From Glandiceps talaboti (lineage: Eukaryota > Hemichordata > Enteropneusta > Spengelidae): a stretch of 64,000 bases of DNA. The notes under the pieces are model-generated. The model was not told the DNA's origin, did not search any database, and saw nothing but the letters and a program-made list of their open reading frames with translations. This document shows, in pieces, positions 1-11,340 of this stretch; the stretch's first letter is position 1, and the number at the start of each line of letters is the position of its first letter. The position numbers and the translations under genes are program-made. The DNA lies in contig NC_135559.1 in the NCBI RefSeq assembly GCF_964340395.1, forward strand, positions 8,427,259 through 8,491,258, given 5' to 3'.

Positions 1-235
1 TACATTTCATTAATAGCAATAAGTATGTAAATTTCATTTATCTGAGTTCACCATATTTATTATGACGGTATCCACGGTTACGATGCATGGTATGCAAATT
101 TGTTTATATTATTAAAGCCAGATTACCTGGAATCCCAAACTTTAGTAGTCTGGTCCTATATGCTTTACTATCATCTCCACTAGTATAGTTAAATGGATTT
201 CTCTAGCATAGAATTCTGTTTTTACCACCAACAGA

Positions 236-659
236 GATAATTTATGCTATTGGGAGTGTTTATATAAAATGTGATGATGTTATTGTGTCTTTGTATCAAA
301 CAGAAGGCCGAGTTTGTCGTAAAACTAAAAGAAGTTAGCAATAACAACTGCCTGACAAGCACTATTCATCGCTTCCCCAGCAGGAGTTTTAGCTAGATTT
401 TCGATAGAATGTCTCCATTAGATTATACATTAGAAAGAGAGTGTAGTGATAATTTATGCTATCGGAGTGTTTATATATACTTAATGATGTTATTGTGTCT
501 TTGTATCAAACAGAAGGCTGAGTTTGTAGTAAATTGAAAGAAGTTATCAATTACAACTGCCTGACAGGCACTATTCATCGCTTCCCCAGCAGGAGATTTA
601 GCTAGATTTTCGACAGAATTTGTCCATTTGACTAGACGTGGAGAGAGAGATTGTACAGA
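236..659. repeat. Tandem duplication, 212-bp period, two copies
   Basis: Copy 1 starts at 236 and copy 2 at 448, each opening with GATAATTTATGCTAT. The most conserved part is the block from CAACTGCCTGACA through CACTATTCATCGCTTCC to TTTAGCTAGATTTTCGA, which differs at only a few positions. The rest is more diverged, with small indels. No reading frame stays open through both copies. Confidence 0.9.
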
Positions 660-1032
660 ACAACTACATGTATAGTCACCAGACTAAACCTTTAGTAAAA
701 CTGACTGAAAATGACAGGATAAATGTCTAAAAAAAATATGATAGAAATGCAAAGTATCCTCTTATTTCTAGTAGACAAATAACTTTTTAGTAAAATATTA
801 TTTGATTAGGTATAAAATGTGTAAAAGAAGCAAGTAACTACGGTTGAGAAAACAGGAAACAGTAGTAGAGGTTCTAGTCAAAAACTTTCGGTTATGTTTT
901 CGTATTTGGGGTTTTGTGAAATTGGAAGGAAGGAAGTCATGTAAGAATTATTGTAATGTTCATACATAAGATATGAATACGAATAAATGATTAGCCAGAC
1001 TCAAAGTGTAAAGTTACAGAAATTTCACTTAA
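660..1032. other. Unannotated AT-rich stretch
   Basis: I see no gene, tandem repeat or inverted repeat here. Confidence 0.5.
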
Positions 1033-1221
1033 ATATTTCAAAATCTTAAAAGAACTGATTTTCATCGTATAATAGCGTTGCCTCTTTACATGCCTTTGGT
1101 ACGTGAAAGGGAAGAACGTTGTATTGCAGTCAAGAAGTCTGATCAACAATGTAAACCTGTTAAGTTTTCAGAATGGTGAATTTTGGAGGACGGTGATCTT
1201 TTTTTAGAGCTTGCTGATTGA
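1033..1221 (+). pseudogene. Broken coding-like segment, identity unknown
   Basis: A frame opens after a TAA at 1030 and runs 48 codons to a TGA at 1177. It contains the peptide VREREERCIAVKKSDQQ. Beyond that TGA the same frame continues for 13 more codons (ILEDGDLFLELAD) to a second TGA at 1219. The residue mix looks protein-like rather than translated AT-rich noise, but no domain is recognised. There is no obvious start codon context or splice site. It could be a decayed exon or transposon remnant, or chance. Further coding-like pieces lie at 1296-1436 and 2925-3248. Confidence 0.22.
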
Positions 1222-1295
1222 GCAATTAGTGAGTAAAAAAGAAAATTAAGACAATAATCTGTTTTTTGTTACCGGAGTGACGAGTTTCATCAGAG

Positions 1296-1436
1296 ATGTG
1301 GATGATGATGCAGAAACGATGCTACATTGTGGATCTATTACAGAAATTTTTTGTGTGCCATTCTTGTAAGGATGGTGTTACTATAGCAACACAGGAGCAC
1401 TTTGCTAGATATCTTCAAGTTGTCAGTCACATGTGA
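1296..1436 (+). pseudogene. Short open frame, 46 codons, CxxC motif, unknown
   Basis: Opens at ATG 1296 and closes at TGA 1434. It contains VCHSCKDG, a CxxC pair such as zinc-binding proteins have, followed by ATQEHFARYLQ. This is too short to assign and no second cysteine pair follows. It may belong to the same decayed coding region as 1033-1221. Chance is a real alternative. Confidence 0.18.
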
Positions 1437-2324
1437 GGTGGAGAATAAGAGACTAAGAGACAGAAGAAAGTGACCATTCTTTTGTTTGGTCTGCCAATCA
1501 CAGATTTCTTTCACTTGATTGCAGCAGAAAGAAGTATTCTTGATGATGTATAATGTATATTGATCAGAATGGACTGAAATACCACAATGTGGAGTTACTC
1601 AGACGCGATGAAAAAAAAAAGACAGTTTAAATTGGCGAGTGTGTTTGCTGTGTAGACGAGTATTATGCACCAGTGTTGGCCAGGATAGTGTAGTCATTCA
1701 GCAGTGTGTATTGAAGTGAGAGTAAAGACGCCTGTTCCATGGCATTTGGTTGACCTGCCGTGAAAGGACTAACGATCCTGTACGTTAGTAATACTACAGA
1801 GATAGCTAGTTACCATTCTCTTTCTTATTGTGTCGTCCATGAATTCTGCCATCCTTTCCATTGTACGCATTCTTCTATCCCATCAGCTCAATCTGTCTAG
1901 CCTTTGTCACTGTCTTTTTGTCGTTGTGCATGCTTTCGTCAACGTCAGAACGTGGATGGTTTGATTTCGTGACCAGTAGAATCGGTGACGATTTTTAACC
2001 AGATGCACCCAATCAGCCGCAATCTCCATTATGGCTAGAGATGAATCTCTGTAATAGACATAAAGAGCGACAAAGTATCGTTCTCCGTTTCCAGTTCTGT
2101 GGCGAATCACAAAAGACTGAAATTGAAGAAATACGCTGGAATTATTTTGAATGAAACAGTGATGGAATCAAATACGGATGACAGTTTTGGTATCCAATTT
2201 GTTTCACATAACAGCCAGTGTGTGCCAAGAAGAACTGAAATTGACCCCTTTTCTCTCACAAAAGATAGATCCAATCAAAATCAAGCAATTTTTCACAATT
2301 TTGTCATTTCACAGAAATAAAAAT
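1437..2324. other. No confident feature
   Basis: Open frames of 67 codons (minus, 1907-2110) and 73 codons (plus, 2099-2320) are present but have no recognisable motif and face each other. I cannot support either as a gene. Confidence 0.4.
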
Positions 2325-2575
2325 ATTCCTTGCTTCTTGATTTTTTTCAACGTTATTGTGAATTTATCATTACGAACGATTCATCCAGACTTATTTTTAA
2401 CTCCCAAATTACTTCTAAAATTTATTGCTTGGCAGAAACAGAAATAGTGCTTGCTTCCCGCATATTTTTTTCCAAAAGTAAGATGAATTGAGATTATATT
2501 TTGAATTTAACATTACGAACAATATATACAAGATATGTATTTCAACTCCCAAAATTACTTCTCACCAAAATAAGG
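2325..2575. repeat. Tandem duplication, ~122-bp period
   Basis: Two diverged copies, about 2325-2446 and 2447-2575. Each contains TTGCTTC, then AACATTACGAAC or ATCATTACGAAC, then a CAACTCCCAAAATTACTTCT-like segment. Confidence 0.7.
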
Positions 2576-2924
2576 TAATATTTGTAAATTCTGAAGTTAA
2601 CAAATAGATGCAGTAAAGAAGGAAGTATGCTGACTCAATTTGATTGTACAGAGTTTTCAAAAAAAATCAGCAAAAATAAAAGTCAGCTTTGGATACCAGA
2701 CGTCATATAATGAGGTGTATGTATTATTCATGACAGCAGGGGTTGGGGTCAAAAGCGGGTACAATTTGTTTCTGGCAGAAAAAGTTGCACAAGGTACATT
2801 TACGTATCTGTTAGATTTTTTAAAAAATAAATAAAATCTCAAGTATGTAAATTATCAGAGAGGAATTTCAGTTCTAGAAAATGCGAGAAATCCTAAAAAT
2901 AAAAGGGCAAGTCTTTATTTATGA

Positions 2925-3248
2925 ACGGTAGACGCTAGACTTGTTGCGGCCTCCAACTGGACAAACTCTTTAGAGACCGACAATGTAGGTATCAGTAAGA
3001 TAATTCATGCGGCTCTCCTGCAGGATATGTATTTGTTAGAAGATGTACAAAAGAAGTGTGGTAGTTATGTGCCGTCACTGAGGAGCGCATAAAAGAGGAG
3101 GAAATCTCAAAGAGAAGTGATGAAAAGAGAGAAAGGCGAAAAAAGATTGCATCAAAAGAGAGATGAAGAAAAGATGAATGGAGGAGATGTACAAAATATC
3201 TTTTCATATATTTTACCGTCTCTGCAGGCTCCTAGGGCTAGAAAATAA
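2925..3248 (+). pseudogene. Coding-like frame with one internal stop, identity unknown
   Basis: The frame follows a TGA at 2922 and runs 108 codons to TAA at 3246, broken once by TAA at 3090. Before the break it reads SNWTNSLETDNVGISKIIHA and then LLQDMYLLEDVQKKCGSYVP. After it comes a lysine- and glutamate-rich segment (KRRKSQREVMKREKGEKR), then NGGDVQNIFSYILPSLQ. The composition is unlike that of surrounding noise frames. I do not recognise the family. The internal stop and lack of an ATG suggest a decayed exon or transposon fragment. Confidence 0.3.
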
Positions 3249-3466
3249 TTGGATGGTCGTACAAAAGAAAGTTGTACATGGAGGTGGTTATAGTGGCCGT
3301 AAATACCTCGTAGAATGTGGTGCGAAAAAAAAGATGATAAACGCTAAGATGTGATTTGAAAAGTGGTTAACACAGTAGGAGATAGTGCGTAACAAGGAGG
3401 CGTTAGATAATGACAAAAATAAACACCACTTTCTAGTGTACAGTGTTACACTGTATTCATTTTGTA

Positions 3467-3536
3467 TTACAACGTAGCAAAGTCTCTTTCACTTTGTTAC
3501 TTTGTGTTACAACGTAACAAAATCTCATTCACTTTG
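3467..3536. repeat. Short direct repeat, 40-bp period
   Basis: TTACAACGTAGCAAAGTCTC at 3467 and TTACAACGTAACAAAATCTC at 3507, each followed by TTCACTTTG-like sequence. Confidence 0.8.
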
Positions 3537-3548
3537 TATCACTTTGTG

Positions 3549-4284
3549 TAGACTTTTGCTTTGGTTTGTACACAGCTATTGGGAGGGATTAAAGTGAACT
3601 GTGTTTTAATCAGGTGCAGCAAATGGCACAAATCTCTATTGCCCACAATGTTTTAAGCATTTTGTAGACAAAGGACTGTTTTCTTTCCGTGTTTAATAGC
3701 AAAAAGCGGACACTACGCTACAGATGTGGGCAGATGAGAATACCTTCATTCACAGTGGGTAAATATTGGCACAGAAAGGTTTGGATTGCCTTTTGATAAA
3801 TTGTGAAAAGGAAGTAAAGAGACAAGAAAAATGAAAGGTTACAAAATGTCAGGATTAGCGTCGTCAAAGGGACAACTGGTTTAATCCTTACCGCTCATGT
3901 CACTCTGTTTTTCACTTTTTGACAAGCCACTCAAACTGTTTGTATTATCTGTCTATCTTTGCTAAAATAGAAATACATTGTTGGGGAATTATTATCCAAA
4001 TGTATTTTTTGTGGATAACGTGCACAATTGTTGCAAAGTACCGATAGTGAAATTTTTTGTGTTGTCAACTTTTTTCGGTCAAAATTTAGTAAAGTGAACT
4101 GAAAATTTGATTTGAATTGTAAAAAATTTTACACAGTTTTGCTTGAAGATGTTGTAGGGGAAATATTTGAGGTTTTGATTGGAAAAAATGCAGAAGATTT
4201 TGTTGAAAGATGTAAACAAAAATTTGCCAGAAATTGAGAGTTTTGCCTGAAATTTGCTGGGGGTATGTATTACAATATAAATGT
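3549..4284. other. Unannotated AT-rich stretch
   Basis: No supported gene or strong repeat. The AAATTTG-like words toward the right may be more decayed units of the next array. Confidence 0.4.
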
Positions 4285-4625
4285 AACAGGTTGAAATTTG
4301 AGAAATGGGTCAAACTTAGGATGATACAGATAAATTGGAGGTTTTGTCAGAGGTTTTCACAGGAAACTTGTTTATGTTGTTATAATAGGTATCATTAATG
4401 CGGGTTGAATTTCAGAAATTAGTCGAAATTACAGAAAGTATTTTAACTTTGTCACAAGTTCTGGCTGAAGGAAAATTGTTTCACTGTTCATTGGTATATG
4501 TATGCTGTAAACACTGGTTGAATTTCAGAAATTGGTCAAAATTACAGAAATTATTTTTTTTTTTTAATTTTGTCAAGGTTTGGCAGGGAAATTTTCTTTT
4601 GATTAATTGGCCAAGTAAAAAAAAA
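4285..4625. repeat. Degenerate tandem repeat, ~114-bp period, three units
   Basis: The units are marked by GGTTGAAATTTGAGAAATGG near 4288, GGTTGAATTTCAGAAATTAG near 4404 and GGTTGAATTTCAGAAATTGG near 4516. The second and third are the best conserved. Confidence 0.75.
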
Positions 4626-5929
4626 TGCATGTTTCCGATAACCTGACTGATCCTAAATTATGGTGCCAATGATAAACTTTTTTTTTTTTTTTTTCATTCT
4701 AAACGTTTTTTTGTTTTTTTGTTTTTTTTAAACTAAAAAGAACTTATCCATATTGTCATGGAAACTGTAACTTTTGGTAGAAGATGGTGAATGAAAAATC
4801 TATTGCCATATATGATACTGTACTGTGTTCATGGTATGTTGTTGATAAGGCTGTTGGTTGCTCTCGGAACAAATCAATGACAAATTCATAACTATTAAAT
4901 ATGCTGGTCTAAGTTTACCATAGTATCTTAGGATATAGTTTATTTGAATGAACATATTTCAGGAGTTCACAGATGAAATTCATTATGGTCTGTGAAATTT
5001 CTTATGAAATTTCTTGCTATGGCCTGACGTAATAGCTTGATTATGCAAATATACAACCTCTCCGACTCGACTTCAAATACATTGCATGAAGCTTTTATTT
5101 TTTATTTTATAAATTGTGTACTCATCTCTCTTTCATTTTGACCTGTGCTTGCTCAATATTTTGTTTATAACCATGTATATTCAACATTTTTTTTATTCAA
5201 AAAGGTGAAATGGTGATAATTTACTTCTATTTCGGTGTAAGTTTTCTTGCCGAAGTATTTTTGGGTCAATTTTTCTGTAAAATCACCTTCCATGTCTTTA
5301 AGACTGTAAGTTGAATTTAAACAGTGTTGTCTGCAAACAAATAAATAAGTTAAATAAAAGAATAAATGAATAAATAAATAAATCAATCAAATTTCAAGCT
5401 ACCTACCCCATTTTCTGAAGTCATGTGATCAGAAACAAACTGTTGTGTTGTTTTTGTTTGTTTGTTTGTTTTTGCGTTAGCAGTAAATTTGTGTAAAAAA
5501 TATTGATATTTGGTGAACAATGAATGTTATCAGGTGTCAACAGAAAGGGGGGCGCTCGAGTAGTGCATGGTAGAGTCTCTCATTTACATCGTATTTTATG
5601 AGACAAGAACAGGAAACGCTCAAAGCCACGTATGTTGCCAATTTCACAAATGATCAGAAAGGCCAAGTTTGAAAGGACTGGTCTTGAAAGGATGCGAAAA
5701 CCGTATCACTTGTGATTTCTGTGCCACAATGGAAATTATATACTATCTGGGAAATGAGGTATGAGTAACACTAAAAGACCCCTTACAAAGGTACCGGTAC
5801 TCATTTGCAAATGACCTTTTCACAAACTTAGGAAGGTCTCCAAATGAGTCTCCAAAAAGGAATTATGGTTTGGTTGAATATATATGTCTGATCCAAAGAA
5901 AAACGTTTAACTTACTATTATTTCCAACA
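4626..5929. other. Unannotated AT-rich stretch
   Basis: Holds poly-T tracts (4678-4720), an AAAT/TGAA-rich patch near 5340-5390 and GTTT repeats near 5450-5472. No supported gene. Confidence 0.5.
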
Positions 5930-6320
5930 TATGTTTCCCGCCAAAAAGTAAAATTTCTACTCGCGGTCAAAAATTTGGAAATTTAGGAACAAATCGTTAC
6001 TGATATAACAAGAATTTTGTATCCATAAACATTCACTCTTCACTGTATCAATATGCTCATGCATATTGATAGGTAGATGTTATTCCCGCCAAAATGTCTG
6101 ACCGATGATATGTGTGCATATGCATGTAGTTCAGTTTCCTGCCAAAAAGTCTGACCAAAATGAAATAAATGTGAGTGTATTTTTTCAATTTTTGTAAAAA
6201 ATTATTGTACACACATTTTGTTTGCCTTTTTTGTATCCTGTTGTTAGATGCTTTATTTATTTCTTTTAACCCCCCCCCCCCCAGAAAAAAATGGCCTTCC
6301 AAAATTGTTGACCAAAAAGG
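5930..6320. repeat. Degenerate repeat with CCCGCCAAAA core
   Basis: Cores at 5934 (TTTCCCGCCAAAAA), 6083 (TTCCCGCCAAAA) and a variant near 6128 (TTTCCTGCCAAAAAG), each followed within a short distance by GTCTGACC or a related word. A 13-C run lies at 6270-6282. Confidence 0.5.
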
Positions 6321-8302
6321 AATGAATTTGTAGTTTTTATCATCTTTGCTGTTAGATCGTCCCAGCTTGAATATTATTTTTGTATATCTCTAATCAACCT
6401 GAATATGGCCACAAAATGTTACTTGAAATTAGCATAATTATTATGTATTATATGAATTTTTTTTTTATAATGTAAATATTTTTATGAATGGCCCCTTAAT
6501 GATCATCACAGCCGTTTTATACAAGAACAGCTATATGAAAATGGGCAGTATATTAATATTTTGTAAATTATGTCGATTGTTTGGTTTCAATTTGACTATT
6601 AACTATTTTCTCTCTGTTTTTGTACATAAATTTTTCCACAATGTCGACAGTTTTTTATAATTAGCATTTTTTCTGTTGCTTTTATCAAAAAATATGTACA
6701 TAAACGGTACAAGATATTAGCGTTCCTTTGTAAAAAAAAAAAAGAAAAAAAGAGAGAAATTTACACTTCATTTCACAAATGAATTGAAATCTTGTATATT
6801 TAGCCATCTTTATCGTATATTCGTAGTTTTTTTTTTTAAATGACCATTTAAGTGCAATTAGAATTATGAAATTAGTCATCAGAAAATTAAGATCATTTGT
6901 TTGCGATGATAGCGGAAAGATAAGTGCAAGGCATGTTTAGAGGTTAAACAATTACTCCGTCAGCTGTGGTGATGGTGGTGGTGGTCGGCTAATGAAAAGT
7001 ATGTGTGTGTGTGTGTGTCCAGTTAATTGGCAATTACTTGTATTGTGAGTCAGCTTTATATGCTAATCAACAATAGAAAGTCTCAGAATAGACAGTAAGA
7101 GAAGTAAACAATGCCTTTCTGATTGTCGTCCAGTTTGCACACAAACGCCCCTACCTTAATTAGCTAGTGGTAAGTGTAGATATGATTGTCATGTAATTAC
7201 TCACCAATTACGTTCCTTTCATCGCATGTTCTCAAAAGGTAAAGAATATTGTCCAACTGTAAGATTGTTAGGCTCGTTATTTATTGTGTGCACTCGTTTG
7301 AGTTGTTAAACTTTTGTCTTTTATGTCCCCCACAAAGCTGTTTAATTGTGTTACATTGTTTGTAGCTTAATAATGAGGAAGTGTAAATGGTTTTTTTGCT
7401 TTTTCACTTGATGGCTTTCATCCCGTATTTTGTCTATGCATCAGGGTGTAACGCCGACTATTTGTGTAAGTTCCTTAATGCGCTTGAGTGAGCAGATTAA
7501 ATGATGCGGTCGGCATGGAAACCAGATTACTTTGGAGCCAAATCCTGGCCACAGGCAAACTTGATGCATGTTTTATACGCCGGTTGTATTGTTTCATAGT
7601 TTTTTCTTCTTGATCACACAAAGGATTTTGCACAACTAAGATGTATAACGTTGCATGTATTAATCGATTTTCCAAAATGTAAAAAACGTGGTCTCAGGGC
7701 GTTTTCTATGTTAAGCAGTATTCAGCTGACCGCGTACGCATCAACAGTATATCTAATCCCGACAACAGACCTGTTGTTATTGCTGACTTGCCACAAGTGA
7801 TGTATTAATACCAAAAACCAATATTCATGATTCAAGAAAAAGTCATAAGTTATTGAAAGATGATATTTATTAGCAGGGCTGTTGGATGAATTGAAGAACA
7901 ATATAGTGAATCATCAATAACGTTTATTTTGCTGATCAATATTTCATCCCGTTGTCATTGGGGAACTCTTGCTTTAGTTTGTACTAAACCAGGATTGAGT
8001 TATGATATTAAGATATCATGTTGTACCTCCAGGTGGCTGTTCTTTTTCAAAATACACTCCTAAGCCAAAGATGAACACGTACTAGTACGTTGCCTCCTTC
8101 AAAGGGTCACATATGCAGGACTCATTTGATCAGTTTCTGGTTTTTTTTCTCCTTATATGGTCAATAGTTGACCATTTTTTGTTGTAAGGTTTACATAACG
8201 GTAGATTTCATCCCATTGGTCAGAGTATGGTGCATGAACTTTGACCTGGTCATTTACTTGCACATTTTCTTCCTTATTTGGTCATATGTTTGAGTATATT
8301 CT
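6321..8302. other. Unannotated AT-rich stretch
   Basis: Contains a (GT)8 tract at 7002-7018 and no supported gene, RNA or long repeat. Confidence 0.5.
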
Positions 8303-8437
8303 TTCCTTATATGGGCAGTATTTGACCAATCTTGTTACTTGTGTATCAACTTCCATATTTGGTTCTTTTGATGACCAAATATGGAAGTTGATACAAAAGT
8401 AGCAACACTGGTCAAATACTGCCCATATTAGGGAATG
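8303..8437. repeat. Hairpin (inverted repeat), ~61-bp arms
   Basis: Left arm about 8303-8364, right arm about 8373-8437, with a loop of about 8 bases. GTATCAACTTCCATATTTGG in the left arm is exactly complementary to CCAAATATGGAAGTTGATAC in the right. Outer parts (TGGGCAGTATTTGACCA versus TGGTCAAATACTGCCCA) also pair. A third, direct copy of the left arm lies at 8478-8541. Confidence 0.9.
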
Positions 8438-8477
8438 ACCCAAGAAATGCATATTGTAGAATCCTTCTATTTGCTAT

Positions 8478-8541
8478 TCCCTAATATGGTCATTATATGA
8501 CCAGTTTTGTTACTTTTGAATCAACCTCCATATTTGGTGAT
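8478..8541. repeat. Additional direct copy of the 8303 hairpin arm
   Basis: TTCCCTAATATGGTCATTAT, then GTTTTGTTACTTTTGAATCA and CCTCCATATTTGG follow the left arm of the 8303-8437 hairpin in order, with substitutions. Confidence 0.75.
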
Positions 8542-9186
8542 ATCTAGATGGAGTTTTGTATGGGTCATCAAATTCAACCAATCATGCTATTTATGTGTGT
8601 TTATATACTCACATGGTCACACCTTGACCAATGACGTCATATCGTTCCCCCCACCCCCCCTATTTGTAGTGTTTTACTTCTATCCAAGTAATTTTAAAAA
8701 ATAAACCCCAAAAACACCCCCAACAGGAAATGAAAAGATTAATTTCAAATTATTTTGCAATGACTTTCAATGAGTTTAGGATGGCCTGAAGTCACAAGCA
8801 GGGAGTTTTCCCAGTATCCTTTGCGACAAAAGTTCTCAAAATGGCAGCACACACTGAGGCTCAACATGGCAGAATTTTGACATTAAGTCATAAAACTTTA
8901 ATAAGATAAAATAAGATAAAACTTTATTTCAACTGTTTAGAAAATTTTTCATTTCTAATTTGGTATTTAAAAGAAATAAAGTTAATAATAATCTAAGTAA
9001 ATAAATAAGTTATAAATATGAAAGTATAGAATAGTTCTAGTGTTTGTCTATATGTTTCATTTTATTTCTTAAGTTCACATACGTATCGATTAAATACACA
9101 TAGCAAAGCTATCTAAAAGTGCTAATGTGTTTGATTGGACCTTTCCTTCAATGACTGGTTTTTGTTCTCCGCTAAAAATGATTTAT
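8542..9186. other. Unannotated stretch
   Basis: C-rich tract at 8646-8660 and an AATAAGATAAAA duplication near 8900. No supported gene. Confidence 0.45.
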
Positions 9187-9790
9187 TGCTGGCTCAAATG
9201 TGTTTGAAATCTGCCAATCAGATTTGAACTTGTTAATGACTGTGTTTTATGGTTGTCTTCTATAATTAGCATATGATTGGTTGCATTGTGTTTGAAATCT
9301 GCCAATCAGATTTGAACTTGTTAGTGACTGTGTTATGGCTGTCTTCTATAATTAGCATATGATTGGCTGCATTGTGTTTGAAATCTTCCAATCAGATTTG
9401 AACTTGTTAATGACTGTGTTATGGCTGTCTTCTATAATTAGCATATGATTGGCTGCATTGTGTTTGAAATCTGCCAATCAGATTTGAACTTGTTAGTGAC
9501 TGTGTTATGGCTGTCTTCTATAATTAGCATATGATTGGCTGCATTGTGATCTGCCAATCAGATTTGAACTTGTTAATGACTGTGTTATAGCTGTCTTCTA
9601 GAATTAGCATATGGTTGGCTCCATTGTGTTTGAAATCCACCAATCAGATTTGAACTTTTTCATGACCAAACTATGGCTCTCTCCTAAAAAGTAACTTATG
9701 ACTGGCTCATTTGTGTTTGAAATCCACCAATCAGATTTCAGCTTGTTAATGACCATGTTATGGTTCTCTTTTGGAAGTGACTCACAGTGA
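9187..9790. repeat. 86-bp tandem array, seven units
   Basis: Units begin near 9187, 9275, 9361, 9447, 9533, 9613 and 9700. Three successive spacings are exactly 86; the fifth unit lost 6 bases. Each unit carries GATTGGCTGCATTGTG, then ATCTGCCAATCAGATTTG, GACTGTGTTATGGCTGTC and TATAATTAGCATAT. The central units are nearly identical and the two right-hand ones are diverged. Most units have a CCAAT box on each strand. Confidence 0.95.
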
Positions 9791-10129
9791 TAGCAACAGT
9801 AAATACTGACTAATCAGCAACATAGGGGAAGTGTTTAAGGGCAGGGTAGGTATGAATCAACAATCATAGCATAATGACTGCAGTGCTTGTAGCCATGGAA
9901 ATCAGTCAATACTGCTATTGAAATCAGAGATCAATACCGGGGTCATAATTTGCCATGGGTGTCCCTTGATGAGAGACAATTTGATAGTGATATCAATGTA
10001 TGATATCACTGTGTATGCTCTATTACTCTATTTGTGCCCTCTCTATGTGTGGCTTAATTCAACCATCAAGTCTTTGTGACTGACTTCAAACAGTGTATAC
10101 AGGTCACCTTCTGTAGTGATTGTATATGA
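9791..10129. other. Unannotated stretch
   Basis: Includes the small palindromic patch TGATATCAATGTATGATATCA near 9989. No gene is supported. Confidence 0.4.
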
Positions 10130-11340
10130 CATCTATTTATGCTTCTAGAGGTCTCTCTCAAGTTCATTGTACAGACTCAAGTTCAGTGTACAGAATGACA
10201 AAATTACAACATAAAAATGTATCATTTTCGACAAATTATGGGAAAAAACTTCAATACAGATGACGGCTATTTATGCGTCTAGAGGTCTCTCGCTAGTTCA
10301 ACGTACAAAAATACAACATAAAAATTGGACATTTTCAACAAATTATGGGAAAGAAACTTCAATGCAGATGACGTCTATCTGTGCTTCTGTTTATAAAGAG
10401 AGGTCTCTCACTAGTTCAACGTACAGCGTTAACAAAAATACAACATAAAAATTGGACATTTTCAACAAGTTATTGGAAAGAAACTTCAATGCAGCTGACG
10501 TCTATCTGTGCTTCTATTTCTATGGAGAGGTCTCTCTCAAGTTCAACGTACAGAATAGACAAAAATACAACATAAAAATTGGACATTTTCAACAAGAAAG
10601 AAACTTCAATGCAGATGACGTCAATTTATGCTTGTTTATACAGAGAGGTCTCTCTCAAGTTCAATGTACAAAGTTGACAAAAATACAACATAAAAATTTG
10701 ACATTTTCAACAAATTATGAAAAAAAAACTATTCATGATTTACATGTCCACATTTGTGTGGTTGGTCTCTATCATTCAATGTACCTATTTTGGCAAAAAT
10801 ACAACATAAATGTGTGTTGCTTTCAAAAAATCAAGCAAAAAACACACTTATATTATAACTAACAGTGTGCATAGTTTCCAAAAATACATCATAAACAGTT
10901 GTCACTTTTAAAAATTACGTAAAAAGAACATTCAAATTTCAAAAGGTGTATATTCACTTTTATTTGTATAGAGCTTCAGTGTACTTTGTTGACAAGAATA
11001 CAACATTAAAAAATTGTCATTTTCGACAAATTTTAAAGAGAAAACAAACGTGATGTGCATCCAAATTTCTATGTGTGATCTCTATCATTCAATGTACCTC
11101 GTTCATAAAAATACAACGTAAAAATTTTTCTCTTGGAAAAAATAAAAATAAAATTAGTCAAAATTTGTATATCCACACTCATATTTCTACTGTTCGTCTC
11201 TCTCAAGTTCAGTGTCCCCAGTGTGAAATAAATACAACATAACAATTTGTTGCACTAAAACAATTGAGAACGAAAACTTATAGTCAAAATATATTTAAGT
11301 TAATGTTCCTAGTTTGCAGAAAATAAAACACTAATTTTGA
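10130..11340. repeat. ~120-bp tandem array, about ten units, decaying rightward
   Basis: Units are marked by AGGTCTCTC near 10149, 10283, 10401, 10528 and 10646, with degraded counterparts near 10765, 10969, 11080 and 11197. Each then reads CAAGTTCAAYGTACA, AAATACAACATAAAAATTGG, ACATTTTCAACAA and AACTTCAATGCAGATGACG. The left five units are close. Those right of 10740 keep only the AATACAACATAAAA and TTCAATGTACC words. A 136-codon open frame at 10452-10862 is made of repeat units and is not supported as a gene. Confidence 0.92.

Noticed and set aside
236-450. C/D-box snoRNA (GTGATGATG and CTGA words)
   Set aside because: The C-box word is not kept in the second copy and no terminal stem was found.
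10452-10862. 136-codon open frame
   Set aside because: It is formed by successive ~120-bp repeat units; the frame follows the repeat and is lost in the older units.
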